Shown here piece by piece: positions 47,794 through 55,537 of a DNA stretch of 64,000 nt. How positions within the stretch are numbered: the stretch's first letter is position 1; each line of letters begins with the position of its first letter. A model generated the notes under the pieces. That model saw nothing but the letters and a program-made list of their open reading frames with translations. It did no database searches and was not told where the DNA came from. The stretch is from positions 42,573,378 through 42,637,377 of the forward strand of contig OY288243.1 in assembly GCA_958450325.1 (NCBI GenBank), given 5' to 3'. The position numbers and the translations under genes were made by a program. Source of the DNA: Agrostemma githago (taxonomy: Eukaryota; Streptophyta; Magnoliopsida; Caryophyllales; Caryophyllaceae).

Positions 47794-48198
47794 ATGTCCT
47801 CCTTGAATTCTCCCTGTGCAGCCCGCAAGTTCTTACGCCGCAAATGCACGCAGGAATGTGTTTTTGCGCCATATTTCCCATCAGACCAGCCACAATGGTT
47901 TGCGAACGTGCACAAGGTGTTAAATTATGTGTGTGGTAATGGAGCAAACTTTGATCCAATCCAACCAAATGGGCAGTGTTACGAAGCCAATGATATTGAA
48001 GCAATCTGTAGTTATGCAGCTAATAGTTATTACCAAAATCAAAAATCATTGGATGCCACGTGTGATTTTGGTGGTGTTGCTTCTATTTCTACCACCCTAC
48101 CTTCTGGTATGAGATCAGTTTCGATGTTACCATTTGTGAGATCGGTTCATTTGTTCATTACTTGCAAGTATATCCCACAATGCTCATCATACCACTAG
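47794..48198 (+). CDS. Chimeric ORF: partial LOB domain fused to a partial X8 domain
   Basis: This 134-codon frame has two unrelated parts. Residues 6-42 (SPCAARKFLRRKCTQECVFA onward to NVHKV) are the start of a LOB domain of LBD transcription factors. The zinc-binding C-block C-x2-C-x6-C-x3-C is damaged because the second Cys is Arg11, while Cys8, Cys18 and Cys22 remain. Residues 43-104 (LNYVCGNGANFDPIQPNGQC to TTLPS) are the C-terminal two thirds of an X8/CBM43 domain, as in plasmodesmal callose-binding proteins. One expected Cys is Phe53. The tail after Gly105 looks like read-through past a splice donor (GTATGA). LBD proteins act in the nucleus, X8 proteins at the cell wall, and no signal peptide is present. 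I infer a capture product of the CACTA; whether it is expressed is unknown. Confidence 0.72.
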   Translation: MSSLNSPCAARKFLRRKCTQECVFAPYFPSDQPQWFANVHKVLNYVCGNGANFDPIQPNGQCYEANDIEAICSYAANSYYQNQKSLDATCDFGGVASISTTLPSGMRSVSMLPFVRSVHLFITCKYIPQCSSYH

Positions 48199-48712
48199 GA
48201 TAATGCTGTCATTGTCACAATACATACCACTAAATGAAATACTTCGTAGTGTTTTTTTTGGGTGTGAATTCACGAACCCACCTAGCTCAAAATTGTAACA
48301 AAACCTCCGAAAAACCAAATGGCAGAAGCAAGAATTGTAATTTCAGGGATGCGACTAGTATTACTGCAATATACTCGTAAATAACAGAAAAAATCCAGAG
48401 AGTGGCAGAAGCAGGAATCTTAATTCCATGGTAAAGTAGAGTGTTGAGAAAATAATAGTTGCAGTACCTCAAATTGAAGTAATGGTCAGGGTCGAAAGTA
48501 GAGTTTTGTGTTGCATACGAAGTATGAAATGAGCTTTTAATCTTGGGTTTTATGGGTTTGTGATTTTGTTCCTTTTTCCGCTTCATAGTTAGTGAGGATG
48601 CACTCGAGAAGCGCACACCTTGGTTGGACCCGGGAAAAGGTTAGTCAATTATAATCTCCGCTTACTTTGTATTATCTGTAAACATTGATAATCTCTGCAC
48701 ACCACTGTATAG
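48199..48712. other. Outer CACTA interior between captured fragments
   Basis: No recognised coding region. The 109-codon minus ORF at 48287-48616 has no familiar motif. GCACTCGAGAAGCGC followed by ACCTTGG near 48600 could be another captured exon end before a GTTAGT donor, but I cannot assign it. Confidence 0.35.
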
Positions 48713-48793
48713 CGTGATCGAGCTGCTTGGTTAACTCGTTCAGATGATTCTTTTGTCAATTCCATGGCTAAAAATCTTTTGGATCGACTTGAG
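48713..48793 (+). pseudogene. Captured exon resembling an NDUFAF5-type methyltransferase
   Basis: This 81-base in-phase exon is bounded by an AG acceptor (TGTATAG) and a perfect GTGAGT donor. It encodes RDRAAWLTRSDDSFVNSMAK followed by NLLDRLE. This resembles the N-terminal part of the plant mitochondrial methyltransferase related to complex I assembly factor NDUFAF5, as I recall the family (HRDRAAW...ENLLDRLE). No downstream methyltransferase exon follows, so it would be a fragment carried by the CACTA. The identification rests on 27 residues. Confidence 0.5.
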
Positions 48794-49861
48794 GTGAGTT
48801 CTTGGCTAATCTGAAGCTTGTTGTAGATTATGTAACGACTAATTTGACATCTTTGAGTCTCATACTAGATTTCCAATTGGTACACCTCTTCCAGGATGTT
48901 AAAATCAGCTCGCCTATTTCATGACAAAAGAACTACCACTCTTTCACAGCTTTGTTCTTTTGTTTCTAGTCAGCTGACAACATGCTCGACCTGATCTGCT
49001 GTTTTGCAGTCATTTACAATATATGTTGATGTTCCTCTCCTCTGCAGCTCCCTATCAGTTTTTCGCTAGAGAATCTAGGCCCTTTTTTAAAATTTATTTT
49101 GAAATATACATTAAAACTTTTTTCTAGGTGTCCACAGTCCCTCAGATCTGCAAAATCTCTCTTCAGGTTCACTCTTTTGACCCTCCAAAGAGCACAGATT
49201 AGCCATAAAGCTTGGATACAGTTTCTCCATTCCAATCCCCACCCCCGTTAGCATCTCCGATCTGTGATGCTATAGAGGCATTGTCGGAATAGGCTTTCGT
49301 TAGTTGACATAATATATTTGCCACTTTTGAGTTTTGATAACCCGGAATAGTTGGTTATACGTACCAACTTGTTACCTGCATGCAAATTGTCATTCATAGT
49401 TTATTTTTCCAACAGCCAGCTAGTGAATGGCAGACAATTATGTAGAAGCTATGACAACCATGTTTATTTATCCAATGATAATCACAGTTTGTTAAACGTA
49501 ATTGACGATTTCTTTTTTCTTCTTTAGCCTTCACGAAGGTCCTATTCTTTGTTGCATTCCTCCTCTTATCATACTGTATGTTTCTTGATGCCGAGTTGTT
49601 TTTTTTTTTTTTTCATTTTCATATTATTAACGCCATTGCTATTTGACTATGTTTGTTTTTGCATGGTTGTTTTATTATCATACTGCGATTTATTTTTCTT
49701 GTTGTTGTAGCTGTGTCTCTTTCTAAGTATTTTAATTGCTGGTATTAAGTATAGAAATGTAAGTTAAATACACTAATTTGTTTTCACAGTGAGTATGACA
49801 TTCTCAGTTAACTTATGCCTATGTACAGGTATGGTACGATACACGTAGGCTATGTATTTTA
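48794..49861. other. Outer CACTA interior left of the nested element
   Basis: T-rich, intron-like sequence with a poly-T run near 49600. I see no coding region; the ORF at 49014-49235 (minus) is not recognisable. Confidence 0.4.
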
Positions 49862-49884
49862 CACTACAAGAGTTAAAGTCATTG

Positions 49885-50245
49885 GCGACTGATTTTAGCT
49901 ACTGACATCTGTCGCAAATAACAGACGTGCGACCGTCAGCAGTCGCTAAGCGACAGTGGCTACAGTTAGTCGCTGAATAGCGACTGATTTCAGTCGCTAA
50001 GAAAGCGCGCGACTGAAATCAGTCGCTAAATTTAGCGACTGAAATCAGTCGCTAACCGAAGCTTTTAGCGACTGATATCAGTCGCTAAAGGCGGCATTAG
50101 CGACTGATTTAGCGACTGAAATCAGTCGCTAAAACTTCATTTAGCGACTGATTTCAGTCGCTAAATAGTGCGACGTGGCATCATTTAGCGACTGATATCA
50201 GTCGCTAAATATAAAACTTAGCTACTGATATCAGTCGCTACCGTG
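49885..50245. repeat. Left subterminal palindrome array of the inner CACTA
   Basis: About nine dyads have the form TTAGCGACTGA-N2/3-TCAGTCGCTAA, with the GACTGA/TCAGTC version of the half site. They are the probable binding sites of the element's own TNPA-like protein, by analogy with En/Spm. Confidence 0.88.
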
Positions 50246-50493
50246 CCAGAAATAGGCCGGTTCAATCTATTATTTTTCTAGCCAAAATCTGCACAATAAA
50301 ACAAGGCAACAACCACAATACATCCCAAACATCATTCCAAACGTTATTCCAAACGTTATGCAAGCTTCATACTCCAAAATTGTCAAACAAGTACGCAAAC
50401 GTCGTGAATACATACACTACATTAAAAGTGTTGTTACAAACAGTTTTTTCAACAAGCATTACTCCCACTACAAATTGTTTTCAATAAATCAAC

Positions 50494-52109
50494 TCAGCCA
50501 ACAGGAAAACTGGCGGACGCACCACTATTACCGCCGAAGGGGTCTCTAGGATCCGGGAATCGGGGAGTGGGGCCGGAGTTGCAGTTATATTGCTGCGTGT
50601 TTCTAAGACGCCGAATCTCTTCCAGAATTTGCAGGTTAATGGACTCCTGCGTCTTCAACCTCTCATTCTGCTCCTTCATCTGCTCGGCCATAGCTGCCCG
50701 TTCCGCCCTCTCCTCTTGAATTTGAGCCCTCATCTCAGCCATCTCGGATGGCACACACTCGGTCGTCGTAGAATGGGCCCCCCGAACATTGGGTGGTGTC
50801 CAGTACAGGGAATGAGCGTTCCCCGTACCGTACACCGCTCCCTTGCGGTATCCCTCGGCGACTCTAAACCAAATTGTGCTCGGGTCCACACCTTCATTTT
50901 CGGGCGCTCTAGTCGCCGCCAAATACGATCTCTGAAAGAAATAGAAGTCATGATTAGGTTGATTGTTTGAAGGAAAAAAGTAACAAAGTATTGTGTTTGA
51001 AACTTACCCAAGTCTCCAAATCCTTCTTCGTGGCGAATGATCGACCGGTCTCATCGTCCCCCTTACTCTTCGATTCGAGAAATAGCTGAACAGGAGGAGG
51101 GAATTCTCCGGTTTTCTTCTTCGCCTGTTGACAGTACATGTAGATTATTCATTTATTTTTATAATGAAAACATTAAATAAGAATCCAATATAATAATCAA
51201 AGGAGACGAAAATACTAACGTTCATGGCCCGCTGGTGCATCGACTGCGACCCACCGTAGTGGGTGCGCTCCGCCTCTGCCTCGGGATCCCCTCCCCGCCT
51301 CTTGTTCTTCTTAGCCTGGACGGATCTCTTCAGGAACTTCGGGTCGGCTCGCGCTGTTTGGAACTGTTGGATCGCGTCACCTACAATTTATACACTTTGA
51401 TATCAATAAATGTTTTGAATATATATACGACTTTCTGTTCAGGTACTAATACCAATTTAGTAATCGAACCTCTAAGTTTTTGCTGTAACTTTCCATCGCT
51501 TGCCAGCTTATACATCATGTCTTTGTATCTTACAGTTGCGACATCCATGTATCTGTCTCGAACAGCCACCTCGAGACCATCGTTGTAGAAGTGTTTTATC
51601 TGCAAGATAGTTTGTTGTCGTTGTATAAGTAATCTGTAAACAGTAACAGATAATTAATAAAAATCAGAAATTGGTGTACCTTGAAGTTGGCAAACCACTT
51701 CTCCCGTTGCCACAGAGGCAACTTAGTCCAGCTCGTGCAGTAAGTAGTCAAATCTTCCATGAAACTGTCCTTGACACCTGTCACCGTCGCACGAGTACGA
51801 AACCTACATGTAGGTATACACCAAAGAGTGAAATAAGATGATGTCTCACAAAAAAAAAAGAAATACAATGTCTCACCATGTGCCCTCGGGGCCAATGATT
51901 AGGCGCCCGTCGTGTGTGTATTGCAGCCCTTCATCCTGGTGTGGCTGCGGTTGTTCTTGTTCCTCATTGCCATGCACCTCCTCGTCCTCCACTTCCTCTT
52001 GCCTGTTTTCTTCTTCGCCTTGCTGCTGCACCCGATCCCTGCTCCTGCTGCTGCCGCTGCTCGAACTTCCAAACCGCAACCTGCTGGCCAACGTCATATC
52101 TGCAGACAT
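50494..52109 (-). CDS. TNPA-like protein (Transposase_24 / Ptta-En-Spm family), six exons, intact
   Basis: With GT-AG introns the exons 52109-51877, 51803-51680, 51599-51470, 51380-51220, 51124-51008 and 50931-50494 join in phase to 401 codons including the stop, with no interruption. The start MSADMTLASRLRFGSSSSGS is followed by a Gln/Glu-rich stretch, YTHDGRLIIGPEGTW, SWTKLPLWQREKWFANF, VRDRYMDVATVRYKDMMYKL, FPPPVQLFLESKSKGDDETG, GVDPSTIWFRVAEGYRKGAV and a C-terminal coiled coil (EMRAQIQEERAERAAMAEQM). This order matches the plant Ptta/En/Spm family of CACTA accessory proteins, which bind subterminal repeats. The clean splice sites suggest recent activity or recent insertion. The neighbouring TNPD fragment lacks its catalytic part. 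Confidence 0.85.
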
Positions 52110-52212
52110 GTAATAGTTGAAAGTTAGGAACTGACATCATAATATTGAAATACACTCGAAAAAAAATCAAGGTTTGCAGATTACTATGTACACATAATAT
52201 AACTTACTGAAA

Positions 52213-52524
52213 CTATACACTACTAAAAATCATAATATGTTCTTTAATCAAAATACTATCCAAGAATTTGATGTTCTTACATTTCACACAAGGACACCTA
52301 AATCTACCATCTGACGCGTATTCGGGATGGGTTTCAGCGAACTCAAGAAAGCGATTAACACCATCTAAAAATTCCTTTGTGGGACGTCGTTTCTTATCGA
52401 ATCTTTCCCCATACATCCATTTTCGTTCCTGTCTCTTCATTTTTTTATCTAAAAAATTTAAGACAATAACCACATACAAATTATTTTCTCTAAAGTAATT
52501 TACTAATATATATACACTAGTCAA
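52213..52524 (-). pseudogene. Transpos_assoc domain fragment (N-terminus of TNPD)
   Basis: From the inner Met, KRQERKWMYGERFDKKRRPT, EFLDGVNRFLEFAETHPEYA and RFRCPCVKCKN form the transposase-associated domain found at the start of CACTA TNPD transposases. The conserved Cys-Pro-Cys-x2-Cys is kept. The frame ends soon after, and the tnp2 catalytic domain that should follow is absent between here and the TNPA-like gene. An internal deletion is the simplest explanation. Confidence 0.82.
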
Positions 52525-53009
52525 ATATTATGTAAAATTCTCAATTCACCTAAACATAGTACTATTTCCACCCAATTCGTCCATAATTACATCACCAAAT
52601 CGGCATAATTGTATTTTATTTCCAAATTCCTAACACATCAAAACAACCCAATTCAATCAACTACTTAACCGCAAACCCTAATTTTATACTAACAATCTAC
52701 CTAATTCAAATTGGGGAACCTATTGGGCGATTTAAATCCTAACTACACTAAATATTCCAACAACTAAGAAACTATCCAACCCAATAACTAATTTATTTAA
52801 ATCGATAAAAACAGAAATTAACAAATAATTGAAACCAAATAAAGATAGATAAACATACCTTAAGGAAAATGAGAAAATTGAAGAAGGAATGAAGAGGAAA
52901 GGAAGGAGGGACGTGTGTTAGAGAGAGGGGGGAGGGTTTTAGAGAGAGAGACCGAAATGAGGGAATGTTTCGGGGGAGGGGGGGTGTTCGTTTATTTAAA
53001 AAAAATTAA
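52525..53009. other. Inner CACTA 5' leader region
   Basis: AT-rich sequence, then a purine-rich tract (GAGAGAGGGGGGAGGG near 52925) before the right palindrome array. This is the probable promoter/leader of the minus-strand transposase genes. I see no coding region. Confidence 0.4.
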
Positions 53010-53255
53010 CAAGTTTAGCGACCGAAATCGGTCGCGCGCCACTCTCATTAGCGACCGATTTCGGTCGCTAATTATGTCGCCATTTCATTAATTTAGCGAC
53101 CGAAATCGGTCGCGCGCCGATTTTTTAGCGACTGATTTCGGTCGCTAAAGTTAATTAATTTTTTAAAAATTCCGTCTCCTCGTCCAGCTACTAATATCGG
53201 TCGCAGTATGAACTTTCAGTCGCTAAATTAGCCACTGAATTTATCAGTCGCTAGT
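53010..53255. repeat. Right subterminal palindrome array of the inner CACTA
   Basis: About six dyads of the form TTAGCGACCGA-N2-TCGGTCGCTAA, mixed with GACTGA forms toward the terminus. Compared with the left array both half sites carry the paired T-to-C and A-to-G change, so symmetry is kept. Confidence 0.88.
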
Positions 53256-53277
53256 GATTAGTAGCTACATGCGGGTG

Positions 53278-53479
53278 TAAGAAATGCAGAAAGGAAGGAA
53301 CTACAAATGTAATGAAGATTGTAGTATGTATGTAATTTAGATTTTGTAGATAAGTATCTCTATAAGGAAGAGAGATAATGTCTTGTGGCTGTAATTAATT
53401 ATTTCGTTATTAAAAAAAAAAATTAGTTACCATTTACGTGAAAGTGATGCGTCTATTTCATTTTTTTTGTAATTTAGCA
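53278..53479. other. Outer CACTA sequence right of the nested element
   Basis: Short AT-rich stretch between the inner element and the right subterminal repeats. Nothing recognised. Confidence 0.5.
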
Positions 53480-53797
53480 GTTCAATAGACATAGGCGTAC
53501 AAAATAACTCATGTCTATACTATGACAATAAACATAGGGCAAACAAATAACCCATGTCTATATTTATAAATAGACATAGGGCGTACAGAAAACCCATGTC
53601 TATTGTTTTTTATAGACATGGGTTAATTCAGAAAACCTATGTCTAATAGAACAATAGACATGGGTTTTCGATAGACATAGGTAGAACGACCTATGTCTAA
53701 GTATTTGACAATAGATGTCACTTAACTTAACATGGGTCGCGAAACCCATGTCTATTAGTGAAAACGACCCATGTCTATTTGATGTTTTGTAGTAGTG
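53480..53797. repeat. Right subterminal repeats of the outer CACTA
   Basis: Many AATAGACATGGGT motifs in both orientations, often as close inverted pairs (ACCCATGTCTAT with ATAGACATGGGT), end in the terminal inverted repeat TTTTGTAGTAGTG. Confidence 0.88.
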
Positions 53798-54047
53798 AAA
53801 TGTTGTCAAGGTTTGATGGATTCTCCAAAAGATCCCTTAATACAAGATTAACTATCTAGATTAAGCTAAGATTAACTAGGATTAAGAAAAGATATGTAAA
53901 CTAAGCTATGGATTAAGAGAGTCTAATTAGGGTTTAGAATAATGTAGAGTAATGTACGGTGCTTAAACAATACAAACGGAGGGTATTTATATGGGTTCAC
54001 GAGCAAAGGAGAAGAAAAGAAGTGACGCGGCCTCTGCTGGGCCCTTT

Positions 54048-54190
54048 TCGGCCGGGAAGGGTGAAGATCCCGACCAGGATGGGTGGTCCCGACCGGGAAG
54101 GACTTGCTCCCGGCCGGGATGGATGGTCAGTGGCGCCTGTTTGCTTTCCTTCTTCATCCCGGTCGTGATACTTGCAATCCCGACCGGGAT
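54048..54190 (-). promoter_or_regulatory. CCCGACCGGG-type array in the element A 5' LTR
   Basis: Copies include ATCCCGACCAGGAT, GTCCCGACCGGGAA, CTCCCGGCCGGGAT, ATCCCGGTCGTGAT and ATCCCGACCGGGAT, about 60 bases upstream (minus sense) of TATAAATA at 53984-53991. Confidence 0.7.
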
Positions 54191-54533
54191 GGGTCTTGTA
54201 GGCTTCAAATGAGATCTCAAGGGTCCCTACTTTCTCCTCATGGGCTTCTCATCGATTCTCGGTGCTCGGGATCGAGTCTAAGGGGCTCGGGTATAGGTCC
54301 CATGGGCTCGGGATCGAGTCTAAGCTACCGAGTGATCGTTGCTTCTCTTCGTTGGCTCCAAATATGTCGGAAACGAGTCGGAATCGTTCCACCTCTCCAA
54401 GATTGGTCTTAGGAACCTAAAATGAACTAGAAGAAGAGTAAGTAGCCTAGAAACCGCTCCAAAGAGCGATTCCACAAAAGAAACCGGGACCAAACACAAC
54501 GAATAAGCACTACAAAACACACTTATCACGTGA

Positions 54534-55537
54534 TAAGGCCACTCGATCGAGTCATTGAAGGATTCGACCAAGTGGTCCTCGGAAAAAGGTTTTGTCCCGC
54601 TTTTTAGACGTCACTCGATCGAGTTATTGAAGAACTCGACCGAGTGAGAAGCCACTCAATCGAGTCATTGCGAGACTCGACCGAGTGGTGGCAAAAAAGA
54701 GCTTCTGTCTCATTTTTGGGGTGTCATTCGACCGAGTGGGCTAGGCACTCGATCGAGTGCCTCCTGTATGAACCGGGATTCGTTCCGCAACTTGTTGAAA
54801 TTGATTTTTGATTTTGGAAAATTGATGATTTTGTTGAATCAGACAGAAATATTGTACGATTTATGCTCGATTTGGACTTTGATACTCATAGTATCCGATA
54901 TTCGATTATTGAATCGATATCGAATATTTAGATTTAAATCTAAAAAATATGTTTGTAAATCGTTTTAAACCAACTAAATACGAAATAGATTGTCTCTGCG
55001 TTTATAGTGTAGTAACTAATTCCTTCGAATTATATGATCATTATCTTTAGCATCAATGACTTCGTATTAGTTAGGTTTACTTGATTAATTCGTTTAGATA
55101 CGACATCCAATTATGGAATTGGTATCAAATTTAAAGAATGACGCTTGAATAAAAGACTTAATTTGATTCCCTCCGCATCCCGACATCGTAATAAATCCTT
55201 GCGGATTGTATGATGTCGGATCCGCATCAACGGGTTTCGACCTTAGAAAAAATGTGTTTTATTAAAAATAGTTAAAGAAAACGATGAATATACGACGATA
55301 ATGATGAAATAAGAAAATTATTGTTGATGTTAACTCGCCTCAACAATGAAGCGATCGGGGTGTCGGGATAAGCGACCGGCAACGTTGGGTGGAACATCCG
55401 CGTATATTCGGATAAGCCAGAAACCAATGGTTTTGAGCCCATATCCGAGCGCGTAGAAACACGTTTGCGTCCGATCATCATTGGGTGTTTTTTGGAAACT
55501 GCTATAGACACCTAGCACCCAAATTTGGGTGTCTACA
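54534..55537 (-). mobile_element. 5' LTR of the Tat element, 5' segment, promoter deleted
   Basis: It continues the LTR interrupted at 19284. It matches the 3' LTR from 6618 on, but bases corresponding to about 7497-8263 are missing (joint near 55410, CGGATAAGCCAGAAACC). The TATA box and U3 palindrome array are lost. The R/U5 array at 54540-54757 is kept. Confidence 0.9.
54540..54757 (-). repeat. CACTCGATCGAGTG array in the Tat 5' LTR
   Basis: Partner of 6624-6847 with the same order of about eight motifs. Single substitutions break symmetry in some copies (ACTCAATCGAGT, ATTCGACCGAGT). Confidence 0.8.

Larger units (their letters stand above)
49862..53277 (-). mobile_element. Inner CACTA-like element nested in the outer CACTA
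   Basis: The left end reads CACTACAAGAGTTAAAGTC, a typical CACTA terminus. Both subterminal zones are packed with AGCGACTGA/TCAGTCGCT palindromes. The right end is degenerate: TAGTG at 53251-53255 or GGGTG at 53273-53277 are candidates, and I find no clear 3-bp TSD (TA on both sides for the second choice). Inside, on the minus strand, lie a Transpos_assoc fragment (52524-52213) and an intact TNPA-like gene (52109-50494). The catalytic tnp2 domain of TNPD is missing. Confidence 0.8.
44836..53797. mobile_element. Outer CACTA (En/Spm-type) DNA transposon with captured gene pieces
   Basis: Both ends read CACTACTACAAAA inward, and the 3-bp duplication AAA flanks the element (44833-44835, 53798-53800). 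The homologous LTR at about 20170 gives the empty site. Subterminal zones (44836-45070, 53480-53797) are full of ATAGACATRGGT-type repeats in both orientations. No tnp2 transposase gene of its own is visible. Instead it holds fragments resembling host genes (LOB domain, X8 domain, a methyltransferase exon) and a second CACTA-like element. It is therefore a non-autonomous, gene-capturing CACTA. Confidence 0.93.
19285..54528 (-). mobile_element. Element A: Athila-like gag-protease LTR retrotransposon with nested insertions
   Basis: The ends TGATGGTAGG (19285) and CACTTATCA (54528) are flanked by the perfect TSD CGTGA (19280-19284, 54529-54533). On the minus strand it reads 5' LTR (54528-43944), tRNA-Asp-like PBS, leader, gag-protease (28974-26035), 2.5 kb of non-coding sequence, PPT, 3' LTR (23520-19285). 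No RT, RNase H or integrase lies between protease and PPT. Three later insertions interrupt it: a solo LTR, element C and a CACTA. Without them it would be about 9 kb. Athila affinity comes from the gag and protease motifs and the Asp-type PBS. Lacking pol, it must have been mobilised in trans. Confidence 0.93.
43944..54528 (-). mobile_element. 5' LTR of element A (contains the CACTA at 44836-53797)
   Basis: Without the CACTA it is about 1.62 kb and aligns with the 3' LTR. It keeps the uninterrupted site of the solo LTR of the 3' copy. The TATA box is at 53984-53991 (minus), with a weaker palindrome array at 54048-54190. Confidence 0.92.
5864..55537 (-). mobile_element. Tat-lineage Ty3/gypsy LTR retrotransposon interrupted by a 35-kb nested block
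   Basis: The ends TGTGGACATG (5864) and GGGTGTCTACA (55537) are flanked by the perfect TSD ATATT (5859-5863 and 55538-55542). Read on the minus strand the order is 5' LTR (55537-54534 plus 19284-18529), PBS, gag, protease, linker, RT, RNase H, second RNase H, integrase, antisense ORF, 3' LTR (8394-5864). A duplicated RNase H and an antisense ORF after pol are known hallmarks of the Tat group (Ogre, Retand). Without the nested 35-kb insertion the element would be about 14.4 kb. Frameshifts, stops, a lost RT aspartate and a 5' LTR promoter deletion make it non-autonomous now. Confidence 0.93.

Noticed and set aside
53255..53280. Definite right end and TSD for the inner CACTA
   Set aside because: Neither TAGTG at 53255 nor GGGTG at 53277 gives a matching 3-bp duplication with the left flank (TTA), so the end is left approximate.
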